A program made the translations under genes and the position numbers. A stretch of 64,000 nt of DNA from Thalassia testudinum (lineage: Eukaryota; Streptophyta; Magnoliopsida; Alismatales; Hydrocharitaceae). The notes beneath the pieces are model-generated. The model saw only the letters and a program-made list of their open reading frames with translations, had not been told where the DNA came from and ran no database searches. Numbering within the stretch: position 1 is the stretch's first letter; every line of letters starts with the position of its first letter. Shown here piece by piece: positions 24,843-35,300 of this stretch. The stretch is taken from NCBI GenBank assembly GCA_037157565.1, contig JAZHRO010000013.1, positions 74,951,501-75,015,500 on the forward strand. Reading direction: 5' to 3'.

Positions 24843-26634
24843 AACTTAAAGGGAGTTTCTGTAACGACCCGGTTCCCGAGTCCCTACGAGACACGAGAAC
24901 CGGACCGACTCGACTAATTCCAAGACCCAGTCGTCCAACGAGGAAGTAACCAAAAGACAGTAAAATAAACCACATTCAGCATGAATATAACTAACAGTAA
25001 GAAAGTACAGCAGTAAGGAAAGAAACTACTACAGTAGGCACCACCACAACAGTAAAACAACATTTATCATATAACAAAAACTGCAGGTAAAGAAGGTACA
25101 GCGGAAACAAAACTACTCACTAGAACAGAAACAAAAAGAAGGTACAAAGCTGTGGTAACTCTACTGGACCCTACTCGGCCCAGCGTCCTCTGCAGCCGCC
25201 GACCCTGGCTGCTCAACACCTGGTCCTGAAAAAGGTAACGAGTGTAACACGTCAGCAAAACGCTGAGTAGAGTGGCAAACTAACTAAAGGCAACAGTAGA
25301 GTGTACAGTGGCTGTTATGTTCCATTACTTCCTTTATTTACATCTTTCAATTTTTCTCACTATTTCATTTACTTCTCAGATCCTTTACTTGATCTCGAAT
25401 GTCCTCGTGGGACGATCTTGATTGCAGTCTTTTCCAACAGTAGAAGTAGCACGTGGTGCTCTCCTGGCCGGGAGAGTCCCCCGTGGTGATCCTACCCTCA
25501 GTCAACCACCCCAAGGTCACTGACAGACGTAACGGTGACTACGGCACGCGCGATAAACGCACAGGTAGCTAGCCCGTACTGGCACGCGGTCAGTCGTTTC
25601 CGTTAACGGGTGCGCCCAAAGCACAGCACGGAACCAGGGCAGAGCCCTCTCAGTAACAGGGGTCCAACCCCTCCACAGTAACCAAACTGGGGCCTTGCCC
25701 CTCCACAGTCCGCGCACCCTCGCCTGACTACCCTGGTTTGCCCTAGTGGGCCTAACAAGTCGGTGAAGGAGGCTAGCAGAACCCCGGGGCCCGTGGGGTA
25801 GCTAGTACTCTCCTAACACTACTAGCTCTCCTCGGTACTACGTACACGAGGGCCAACAAGTCGGTACAGAGCGGCCAAGCCTAACCCCGGGTCCCTGGGG
25901 CGGCTGGCCCCACTCTGCACTAAAACAGGTACAGGTACTTCCCTTGGTACTGCGTACCCAAGAGACAGTACAAACTACATCTCAGTTCCATTCCTTTTCT
26001 TTCCAGGAGTTCCACTCCTAATTCCCCATAGGGTTCCAGCCCTTTATCTCAGAACATCATATGTTTCACTTTCCAGATTCACGTTCTCAATTTCCATGAT
26101 CTCAAACATGTTTCTTTGTTCATAACAGGCAGCTGTTAATTAAATTCACAGGCAGCTTATATATTCCTTTCCATTTTTCCAAGACTGCAGTAATATACAT
26201 TCCACTAGTTTTTCCATCCTAGGATTCATGCCATATCCTAGGATCTATCATACAATCTAGTTTTCCGGCCCTAGGATTCATGCAACACCTAGGAGCTATC
26301 ATTCCATATATTTCTCATTCCTAGGATTCATGCAATGCCCTAGTTTCTAGTTATGGTTCCATACTTTAACAGATTTTATTAATACTTAAAACCACTCTAC
26401 CAGGTACAACGGGAGTAATGGGGGCGTGGTCGGGAATCCCGCGCGCCTCCGCGACTCTCAAGACTGCAACCGAACGAGGTCCTATCACAAGGATCAAACA
26501 CAAGGAGTGTCTCAAAACAGTGTATAGCTACTGTAGGCGGGTAGAGGAATAAATTCTGAAACGAACGCAACTCGAATCGCGGAAAACGGAGCCCAAACGG
26601 GCCCTAAACGGGTCGAGAAAGACGATACTGTGCA

Positions 26635-26990
26635 AAATCAGACGTCTGGAACTCCTTCCAGACGTCTTAAACGGTGGATCAGAGAATTACCTGTTCGGCT
26701 TGGTTCCCCGGACGTCCAGAAGTCTGTGGGGACGTCTCTCCTAGATCCCAGACGTCCGATGGTCACTACGGACGTCTGGAGGTCACTCCCGCCGTCTAGT
26801 ACAACTTCCAGACGTCTGATTCGCAAAGGATGACGAATCAGAACACCTGCGCACAGCCAACCCCCCTCCCTCAGTACGGTCAGTCGACAAAAGAAGAAGA
26901 AAGCGGAAACTCACCTTTCAGACGTCTGTATGATCTCACAGACGTCGACCTTGCCGTCTGGATATCAATCCAGACGTCTGATTCTGGAAA
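26635..26990 (-). repeat. GACGTC hairpin array, inner part of LTR-d
   Basis: At least eight GACGTC or near-GACGTC palindromes occur here, mostly paired as AGACGTCTGGA...TCCAGACGTCT with 5-20 nt loops (for example near 26640-26668 and 26957-26983). Confidence 0.75.
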
Positions 26991-27424
26991 TTTTTTTCCA
27001 GAATCAGAACCTTGCTCGGCCTCCGCTCGCGACGCCGCCCGCGTCGCACCTCGTGCGTACGCTGCTCCGCCCGCAGCAGGTCCCTCCCCGCGACGCTCTG
27101 CGCCCCCTGCGCCCTCCGCCGGCCGGCCAAGCCGCTCCCGGCGAGCTCGCCCTCACGGCAGAGCCCCGCCCTCGCACGCCGCAGCTCCTCCGCGCCAACT
27201 GCGGCTGCCGCTGCCGCTGCGCCCTCGCGTCCGCTCGCTCTCGCGCACAGGCAGGAGAGAAGGAGGAAGATGGTGGAGACGGGAGGGGAGGCCCCCCCCC
27301 CATTTTTAACGCCGCGCGGAGAGGAGAGGCGGTCGCAGTCGCCTGCCGCCGCAGAGAAGGAGGCAGGATCGCAGGTCTGCGCGCACAGGTGCGCAGACGA
27401 ATATCCCGTGCGAGCATAACTGTT

Positions 27425-27540
27425 CGCCAGACGTCTGTAAACTATCCCGGACATCTGGTCAGACGTCTGGATGTGATCCCAGACGTCTTTACAGACGTCT
27501 GGGCCACCTCCCAGACGTCTTAAAAGACGTCTGGGGCACG
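27425..27540 (-). repeat. Dense GACGTC array at the U3 end of LTR-d
   Basis: Within about 115 bp at the transcription-upstream end of the minus-strand LTR there are six GACGTC palindromes and one drifted copy (GACATC). They form successive hairpins such as AGACGTCTGGGCC...CCCAGACGTCT. This is the densest cluster in the window, and its place in U3 suggests a promoter or enhancer role (inference). Confidence 0.8.
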
Positions 27541-27577
27541 CGCTCGTTACAGTTTCGTCCTTGAAACTTGAGCTAGC

Positions 27578-27922
27578 TAGGGGCGGAAAAAGAATTGTAT
27601 ACGCATAACAAACGTAAAGAGGATTTCAGTCCGAAAAGATGTACCCTCAAAAAGCTCCGGGTACCACTCTCGCATCGCCGCCTCAAGCTCCCAGGTAGCC
27701 TCCTCGTACCTCTGGCTCCTCCACAAGACCTTCACCAGGGGTACCTGCTTCCGTCTCAAACTCCGGACGGCTCTGTCTAGTATCTGCACTGGTCTCTCGG
27801 GGTAGGTTAGGCCCTCACCCACCTCGACACTCTCGTGACTCAGAACGTGACTGGGATCAGCGACGTACTTCCTGAGGTTGGACACGTGGAACATATCGTG
27901 CACACTGGAAAGCTGGGGAGGA
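27578..27922 (-). pseudogene. Chromovirus (Tekay/Del-like) pol C-terminus with chromodomain
   Basis: On the minus strand the frame gives VHDMFHVSNLRKYVADPSHV, the end of a gypsy integrase. It is followed by a chromodomain-like segment with PVQILDRAVRSLRRKQVPLV, VLWRSQRYEEATWE and a C-terminal MREWYPELF. In this family the chromodomain guides integration to particular chromatin. The frame stops at 27577. The rest of pol is missing: at about 27922 the sequence switches to an LTR piece in the opposite orientation. Confidence 0.88.
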
Positions 27923-28815
27923 AGGGCAAGCCTGGGTAGTCAAACAAGGGTGTGCGGGCTATGGAGGGGTGAGACCCCTATTTGGTTTTTAAGGGTTAGA
28001 CCCCTGCTACTGAGAGGGCTAGGCCTTATACTGTTCCGTGTTGTACTTTGGGCGTACCCATTAGCAGAAACGATTGACCGCGTGCTAGTGCGGGGTAGCT
28101 ACCCGTGCGTTTATCGCGTGTGCCGTAGTCACCATTACGTCTGTCCGTGACCTTGGGGTGGTTGACTGGGTGTAGGATCACCACGGGGGACTCTCCCGGC
28201 CAGGAGAGCACCACGTGTGCCTTCTACTCTTCGGAAAAGACTGCAATTAAGATCGTTCCACGAGGAACACTCGAGATCAAGAAAGAGATCTAAAAAATAA
28301 ACCAATGGGTGAAAAGAAATAACTTGTAAAATAAAGTAATTGGAATAGACAGCTACTTGTTCACTTTTACTGCTTTAGTTAGTTGGTTGCCACTATACTC
28401 AGCGTTCGCTGGCTTTGTGTACTTATAACCCTTTTCAGGTCCTGGTGTTGAGCAGCTCGAGTCTCTGGCTGCAGAGGGTGTTGGGCTCAGTAGAGCCTAG
28501 TAGCAGTAGCCTTCTCTTTTTGTAGTATTTTCTGTTGTAGTGAGTTCAGACTCTTGTACTTTTACGTTCTGTACAATTACATTTCTGTACCTTTACGTTT
28601 CTACACCTTGTTACTGTTTTATTGTTGTGGTGGTAATATGTACTGTAGCAGCTTTTCTTTTCTTATTACTTGTACTTCTTTTTACTATTAGTTATATAGC
28701 ATAGTGAATGTGATTTACTTTCCTGATTTTTTGCTATTTCTTGTTGAACGACTGAGTCTTGGGATTAGTCGAGTCGGTCTTGGGTTCTGTAAGGATTCGG
28801 GAACCGGGTCGTAAT
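27923..28815 (+). mobile_element. LTR-e, 3' third of a chromovirus LTR
   Basis: This plus-strand LTR fragment starts in the GGGTAGTCA...GGGTGTGCGG block and runs to GGGTCGTAATA. It is homologous to the last 850-900 bp of LTR-a and LTR-b. Its 5' two thirds are missing and it is joined head-on to the minus-strand chromodomain fragment, which indicates a rearrangement or a truncated insertion. Confidence 0.75.
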
Positions 28816-29690
28816 AGTTGCTCATTGGGTCTCAAGGTCTATTTTGGTTGTGAGTTTCATGTGTTTGGGCTGGTCGTAGCCCATTGTTCGTCATTGCCTT
28901 GCTTGGTTGGTGGTCCCCCTTCCTATAGATAATGGAGCTTGTTTCTGCTGCTGTGAGGTGGGTTGCTTGCTTCTTTGAGCCTTCCTTGCCTTGAGTTAGC
29001 ATTTTCAGAGCTTTGGTTTTGGATTTTGTATTTACTTGCTCTTGGCTTTGTTGGCTTCTGTGGAAGTTCCTTCAATTGTTGTTGCTTAACTACATTCGTG
29101 GCCTTATACATTTGTGTATGGCACACTTCATCAGGACTTTTAATCGAAGGTGTTCCCTTTAGGAAGAGGCTAAAGTTTGATTTGGGGATTGTTGGTTCTT
29201 TCAATTGGAGTTGCCTTTTACCCTTGTGGTACTTGTATCATAGTTGAGATCATGTGAGACATCGGACCTTCACATAATCGAGATCATTGCTTGACTTATT
29301 CTAACTTTCTGCTGTTGTCGATCTTTCGTTTGCATGAATGGAGTTGATTATAAGAGATTTTTCTTGGTGGCACAGTCATCATCTTCGCATGTGAAACAAC
29401 TGCTAGAGCATTGGGTGTAACTTTATTAAAAATTGTTACTTTATGAATATATTTCTTTTTCTCTCATTATATTTTTATTTTTATTTTTATTTTTTTGATT
29501 TGTATTTTTAAATTTTACCTTTTAATTCATAGAGTTTCATTCTCTCATGATTTAGGATATTTTTATTCTCTCTTAGTCGCCTTATTCTCACTCGATTGCC
29601 TCTCCTTCTTTCTCGTATCTCTTGATCGAATGGCTTAGTACTACTGTAATGTGTTCCCCATTAACGAAGTAGGTGTGAAAGGAAAAAAAA
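28816..29690. other. Unassigned 5' flank of the oligopeptidase gene
   Basis: This AT-rich non-coding sequence lies between the chromovirus cluster and the oligopeptidase gene. The frames at 28923-29247 on both strands have no known motif. The proximal promoter of the gene should be in the right-hand part, but I see no clear TATA box. Confidence 0.4.
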
Positions 29691-29833
29691 GGTGGTTAAC
29701 CTCGGCCATCTCCGGAGGGTAAAAAGCTACTCTCTAGTTTCCGCTTCTTCCTCTTCACCAAAAACCTCACAAGCACAGAAACCCATAAACCCTCCCCCGC
29801 AGCCTTCCCCTTCCTTCGCACAAACACGGCGCC
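29691..29833 (+). promoter_or_regulatory. Probable 5' UTR of the oligopeptidase gene
   Basis: A pyrimidine-rich stretch (AACCCTCCCCCGCAG, CCTTCCCCTTCC) leads to the start codon in the context GGCGCCATGC. The transcription start cannot be fixed from the sequence. Confidence 0.4.
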
Positions 29834-30416
29834 ATGCTCACCCACTTCCTTCGCTCCCCCCGCCGCCCTCTCCCCTCTCCTTCCATCCTCTCACGCTTCC
29901 TCTCCCACCGCAGAGCCAAATCCAAATCTCCCTCCTCCTCTCCTCCTTCGAAGAAACCGAAACCCCCTTCCCCTCCCCCTCCCCCTCCGCGGCCCCCACC
30001 TCGGCGCCCGGAGGCCTTCTCCCTCCACGGGGTCCGGTGGGAGGACCCCTACAGCTGGATGTCCTCCGTGCACGACTCCGTGGCGATGCGCCACATGGAC
30101 GCCGTCATGGAGGGGGAGGAGCGGTACCTGGAGGGCGTGATGGGCCCCACCGCGCGCCTCCGCAGAAGGCTCCAGTCGGAGATGTCGGTGCGCATGGCCA
30201 CCGACCTCTCCTCCCCGCCCGTCAGGTGGGGCCCGTGGCTCTACTACCGCCGCGTCCAGGAGGGCCGCCCCCACCCCCTTCTCTGCCGCCGCTCCGCCGC
30301 CCTCCACGAAGAGTTTCTCTCCCTCACCACCCCATCCGGCGGCTTCGACTTCGACACCGGTCGCAGGATTGAGCATGTCATGCTCGACTACAACCTCGAG
30401 GCCGACCGCTTCGGAG
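29834..30416 (+). CDS. Oligopeptidase exon 1 (codons 1-194)
   Basis: This exon encodes the putative transit peptide, a Pro-rich linker and the first part of the S9 N-terminal domain (EAFSLHGVRWEDPYSWM). It is strongly GC-rich, unlike all later exons. The donor is GGAG|GTAGGG and the phase is 1. The first ATG of the frame is used, and no upstream in-frame ATG was found in the leader. Confidence 0.9.
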
Positions 30417-32280
30417 GTAGGGAGTGTCTCTCTCTGGTTTTCCTTTCTAGAAAAAGAAAGAGCTCAAATATGTTTCCGTTTGCACTCACCTCATTGACTA
30501 AGGTCTAATTTGGTAAGGAGATAATCCATCAAAACAAGTTTTAATCTTATTAGGTAGGAAGGGTATTTTGATCTCAGTTAAGAGGATTTAACTCGAGATA
30601 AATTATTTTAGGGTTGATATAAGATAAGTTATTTTTATAGATTATCCTATTTATTTTCGTAGGTTGACCTTGAAACTTTCCAAATAATTATATGTTAACT
30701 CACCAGGATAACATTTATAAGTTATTCCATAGAATTTATCCCTCCATCTAAACTAACCTTAAGAAAAGTAGCATTTCGTTATGAGATAAGAGGAAGTGTA
30801 AATGGACTATCATTTGTTCTCAATTCATTAAGGTTACGTTTGGACATAGCTTAAGTGGAGGGTTATACTTTTTAGGTGGGCTTAAGATATTATTTACGAG
30901 GGATTGGGATATTATTTATTATTTTTATCAATAGCTAAATCAATTATTTTATTATATCACATTAATATTAATATATATTAAAATATGCCTACTTTAATAT
31001 AACATATTTATTAAAATATATCTATCATATCACACCAATTTACTTGCACTTATATCTTAATATTACATAAATATTTACTAACATCATATTAATATTACAA
31101 TCATTTTATCCATCACTTATTCTACCACTTAAACAAATATTCCTTTTTACTTATTTTATCTTTACAATATTTTATTGCATTGCTAAACGAGGCCTAAGAC
31201 TTCGTTAGGCAGAGAGATAACTTACCGGTCAAAGGATATTACTAAAGGAACGTCAAAGAAATTAAATCTAAAGTCAATGAATACACCTTATTTCACTTTA
31301 TCAATCGACATCAATATTAAACTATCTCATTACATCATATTAACATCGATATATATATTAAATTATATCTACTTCAACATAATATATCCATTAAAATATA
31401 TTCATTATATCGCATTAATTCATTTACACCTATATTATAATATTAAAAAATTATCTATAGCATCACATTATTATACTAATCATTTTATCTCATTACTTAT
31501 TTTATTACTCAAATAAATATCCTACTTTATTTATTTTTACAGAATTTTATCTTGAGATAATTTTTATCTGGTTGCCAAATGCAGCTTAAATAAAAAGGTT
31601 TGCTAAAGGACAAAAGGTTATGGCAAATGGAGACTTTAATGCTCCTACAGTATTTTAATGCTGTGCTTGTAGCAGCTTTGGCTCCTTTGGTTTCTTTTTA
31701 AGTCCAAACTCTGCGATTCCATGCATTTCTCTCTTTGTTTTCTTTATATTGGTGCTTTTATTTAAGAACACATCTAAATGTACTCTCAGACCGTGAATCC
31801 TTGTAGAGGAAGAACACTTCCCACTTCTTGGGAAGAGTATACCAAAATTCAGTAAGGTACACTGAATCCTGTTGATTTAATGGTTCCAGATGGATGCGTA
31901 TGACTAGAAATACAGGAGCGGTGTTCTTTTTTTGTTGCTCTGCCTACAAGAGATTCTAGCTTTTGGTTTAAGATAATGTGCAAAAAGTAGTGGAGTCGGA
32001 ATCAGTTGGTAGAGAAGCGGGTTAAAAATCTTTGTGTCACCCGCTTGGTTCCTGATATGCGATAGCGCCACATTGGACCCTTCTTCCACCATTGTCGAAT
32101 AGGGCATGCTGGGAAAAATCTTCCTTATGCAAACCATGCTTGATTTAGATTGGACAAATGGTACAAATTTTATGAATGTGCCATGGTTTGAATATGTGGT
32201 TAATCCTAGTGTGAATCATCTGAGCGCTTTAGTGAACCCACGTGGAAAAGAAGATCCACACGTGGAAGGAGAAGGTGGCG

Positions 32281-32325
<45 letters not shown>

Positions 32326-35300
32326 TTCTAAGAATAGGAAGAATTGTTATTGGAACTCAAATAAACATGGTGTGTTGGTCTCTTATTTATAGAGATCCAA
32401 CCAACCTACAATCAAGGAAACAAATCTTTAACAACCTAATCAAAGCAAATTTAAATTAACTCAGACAAATCCTACTTTCTTAACTTAGTAAATAAACAAA
32501 CTTGAACTTCATAGCACCAACTCATGCCAACTCGTGTGGGACTGCACGCACACACATGTGCCATGTGTCACTTGCCACGTGGCCTTTATTCCATGCTAAC
32601 ATCAATTTTTGACCAGAGTAGCTGACAATTGAATTGTTTGAAGTCCGACTTTGCAATCTCAGTACACTTTCTTCCCTGTTTCCTTCTTTGTGATGTCTCC
32701 AAATGGCAATGGTGTGTCCATTTCTTTTAGTCTAAAAGATTGGTAACCAAAATGCTCTGCCTTAAGGGTACCCTGTGGGGTGGAAGCCATCTGCCTGTTG
32801 GTTTCGACTCAATGGTTGTTTTATGACTGGAACTGAGGTAGATGTTGAGAGGCAATGGGACCTTTGACTAGGTATTCCAGACATCATAAGATTGCGGCTA
32901 TGCACAGAAAGTCCACTTTAGTTAGCAATCGGGGAAGCTTTAAGATCGGTATTGTATTTGCTGGCTAGCTTATTAGCTTTCTGCTAGCTGTAGGCTGTAA
33001 CACTGACAATCATATCTTTAGATATTGAATGCCCTTAGAGAAGTTCTACTTACAAAGAAAACCATGTCGAATTCTCCCTTCTCCAGGTTGAAAGAACTTG
33101 ATGGCCTAAATGTAATTGTTAGGGGTAGAGATTTTCCTCCCCTAAAAGGTGACTGAATTGAATGCACTACACCATGAAGGGCATTGGAAATATAGCTCAT
33201 AAGGTAAAGAATGCTAGAACAAGCAATGGCCTGTAGTCCTCAATTCGTTTATCTGAATTAGTTTTTGGAAATAAGGAGCATCTAGAACTTAGAACTCTTC
33301 TAAGGCCTAGTCTGGTAACAAGGATAACCCATAAAACCAAGGGTTATCCCTATTTGTATGGAGGGATTTCCTAACCTAGGATATGGGCTGTTATCCCAGG
33401 TTAACCCATCCCACCCTTGAGGCCTAGTTTGGTAACAAGGATAACCCATAAAACCAAGGGTTATCCCTATTTGTATGGAGGGATTTCCTAACCTAGGATA
33501 AGGGCTGTTATCCCGGGTTAACCCATCCCACCCTTGAGGTGGGATAGGAAAATCCATGGGATAACCTAGGAATGCCTATCCTGTGCGTTAGAGCACGTGG
33601 ACCCCAACTCTTGCCCCTTTGTTCCCACCATGCCCTCACCTCCATTGCCTCTCTTCTCTCTCCTCTCGACTCTCCTCTCTGACGCATCTATCCTGTACGT
33701 CCATTCACAGTGTCGAGTGTATAAAGATTAACATGCATGATTCTCATTGGGTGGTGATCTACCTACATGTGGCACATCACTTTTCTGTATGTTGGGAATG
33801 CATCTATTTCAGCTGCCCATTCAGATGGATATTGTGAAAATAATTTATTGTATGTTGTTAATAATATTTTTCTATGTTGGGAATTAGTTCAGATGTTGTT
33901 GGCACATCATATTTCTGTATGTTGGTGATGGGTTCAGATGCATGTTGTTAATAATAAATTATCTATCAAGTAATAATAAGAATATATCGTATGTTAATGT
34001 CATCTCTAATGTCACCATAATTGCACTTAAAATGAAAATTAATTTCAAATAAATTAACCATATGTTGTTAATAAAACATTATCTATCAAATTATATATAG
34101 TGACAACTTATTTTAATTAATTTGATTTTAATTACAATTAAAACAAATAAAACCTTTTTACATCAAATAAAATATTCGTTGCAAATAATAAATTATAATT
34201 GTCTTATAAGAGCTAAATACCATTAATAATCAACTAACTTTCAAACCAACAACCACATGGGTAGAAATGTCATTCTGTACCTTATCCCATCAACAAACTC
34301 TTAAACAACAAACTTCCACGTACATGATAACCCTCCAAGTTATCCCTCTGCATTCCAAAAAGCCACAGGTTATCTCACGAAGTCTATCCCCTCATCCAAA
34401 GTAGCCCTAAATGCCTGTTTCCTTGAGAAAAGAAAATGTAGATGACTGCCATAATGTCAGATCCAACCACACTCCAGAACTTCCTTGTGAAGAACAAGGA
34501 AAACCATCGGGTGGGGAGATTTTGAACCTGTTCCCATTCTCGAAAATGACCCCTTTTACCATCTTTCCAAAAGACTGACAAGGGAGTGTCCAAGAACATT
34601 AGAACTTGTCTAAGAGGTTCTCATTTTCTTTATTATACTGTGCAGTTAGATGGGAGAGGGGGAAAGGAAACTTGTGGGGTATTCTTCAATTTGACCTATT
34701 TTCTGGTTATACATGAGAATGAGAAGTGAGGAAACTCGATACGTGCATTGTGTCGTTTTCAGAAAATGAAAGAAAAAAAGAACGTGATAAGGAATTTATT
34801 TATTTAATAATTAATGTACTATACATCTTCAGAAGGATCATACTGCATGGTAAATATAGCAAATTATATTTGAAAACTCTAATATATCCTTAACATTATG
34901 AAACAAGGTGAGAAAAAAAAAACCTCTAGCATTCTGCATAAGGTGGAACTAAGCATCATGAAAGTAGTTTATCACCTAGTGCAAGAAACCCCTAGAAGAT
35001 GTGAAAGAGAGTCGCCTGTCATTTGAAACTGGTTTTGCTGCTTTGAATTGCCTTCTGTGCACTGTACATTTCATGGTACAACCTTTATATGAAATGCTTC
35101 ATGTTTGAGCTATTATTTTACTTTTTAAGGCATGCTTACTTCATGTTGTATATTTGGTAGTGCTCTAGTCCACATATTTGAGCACTTGTGTCTTGCAAAA
35201 AATTGCAGTGCCTATGGGTTGAATTTTCAACAAAAGAGAAACTGATGATTCTGTTATTTAATGTATTCTCTCTCTGTTTGAATCATGTTGCGTGGTTTAT

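Larger units (their letters stand above)
24860..27551 (-). mobile_element. Solo LTR-d inserted at the pol/LTR-c junction
   Basis: This complete 2.69 kb LTR reads TGTAACGACCCGG on the plus strand at its left end and CTCGTTACA at its right end. It is flanked by the perfect 5-bp duplication GTTTC at 24855-24859 and 27552-27556. It lacks internal sequence and sits in the short segment between the chromovirus pol stop and LTR-c. It is colinear with LTR-a, LTR-b and LTR-c, but its 26995-27300 portion is much more GC-rich, with several overlapping frames that look like shadows. Confidence 0.88.

Noticed and set aside
26830..27523. Several overlapping Arg/Ala/Pro-rich frames in LTR-d
   Set aside because: Open frames on both strands reflect high GC. 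They are not shared by LTR-a, LTR-b or LTR-c.
29692..30372. Long plus-strand frame of 226 codons overlapping exon 1
   Set aside because: It is a shadow frame of the GC-rich exon 1. It has a Pro/Arg-rich composition with no domain, while the other frame holds the S9 domain.
33300..33557. 85-codon minus-strand frame with repeated peptide
   Set aside because: The repeat is due to the 117-bp DNA duplication in a MITE and is not a repeat protein.
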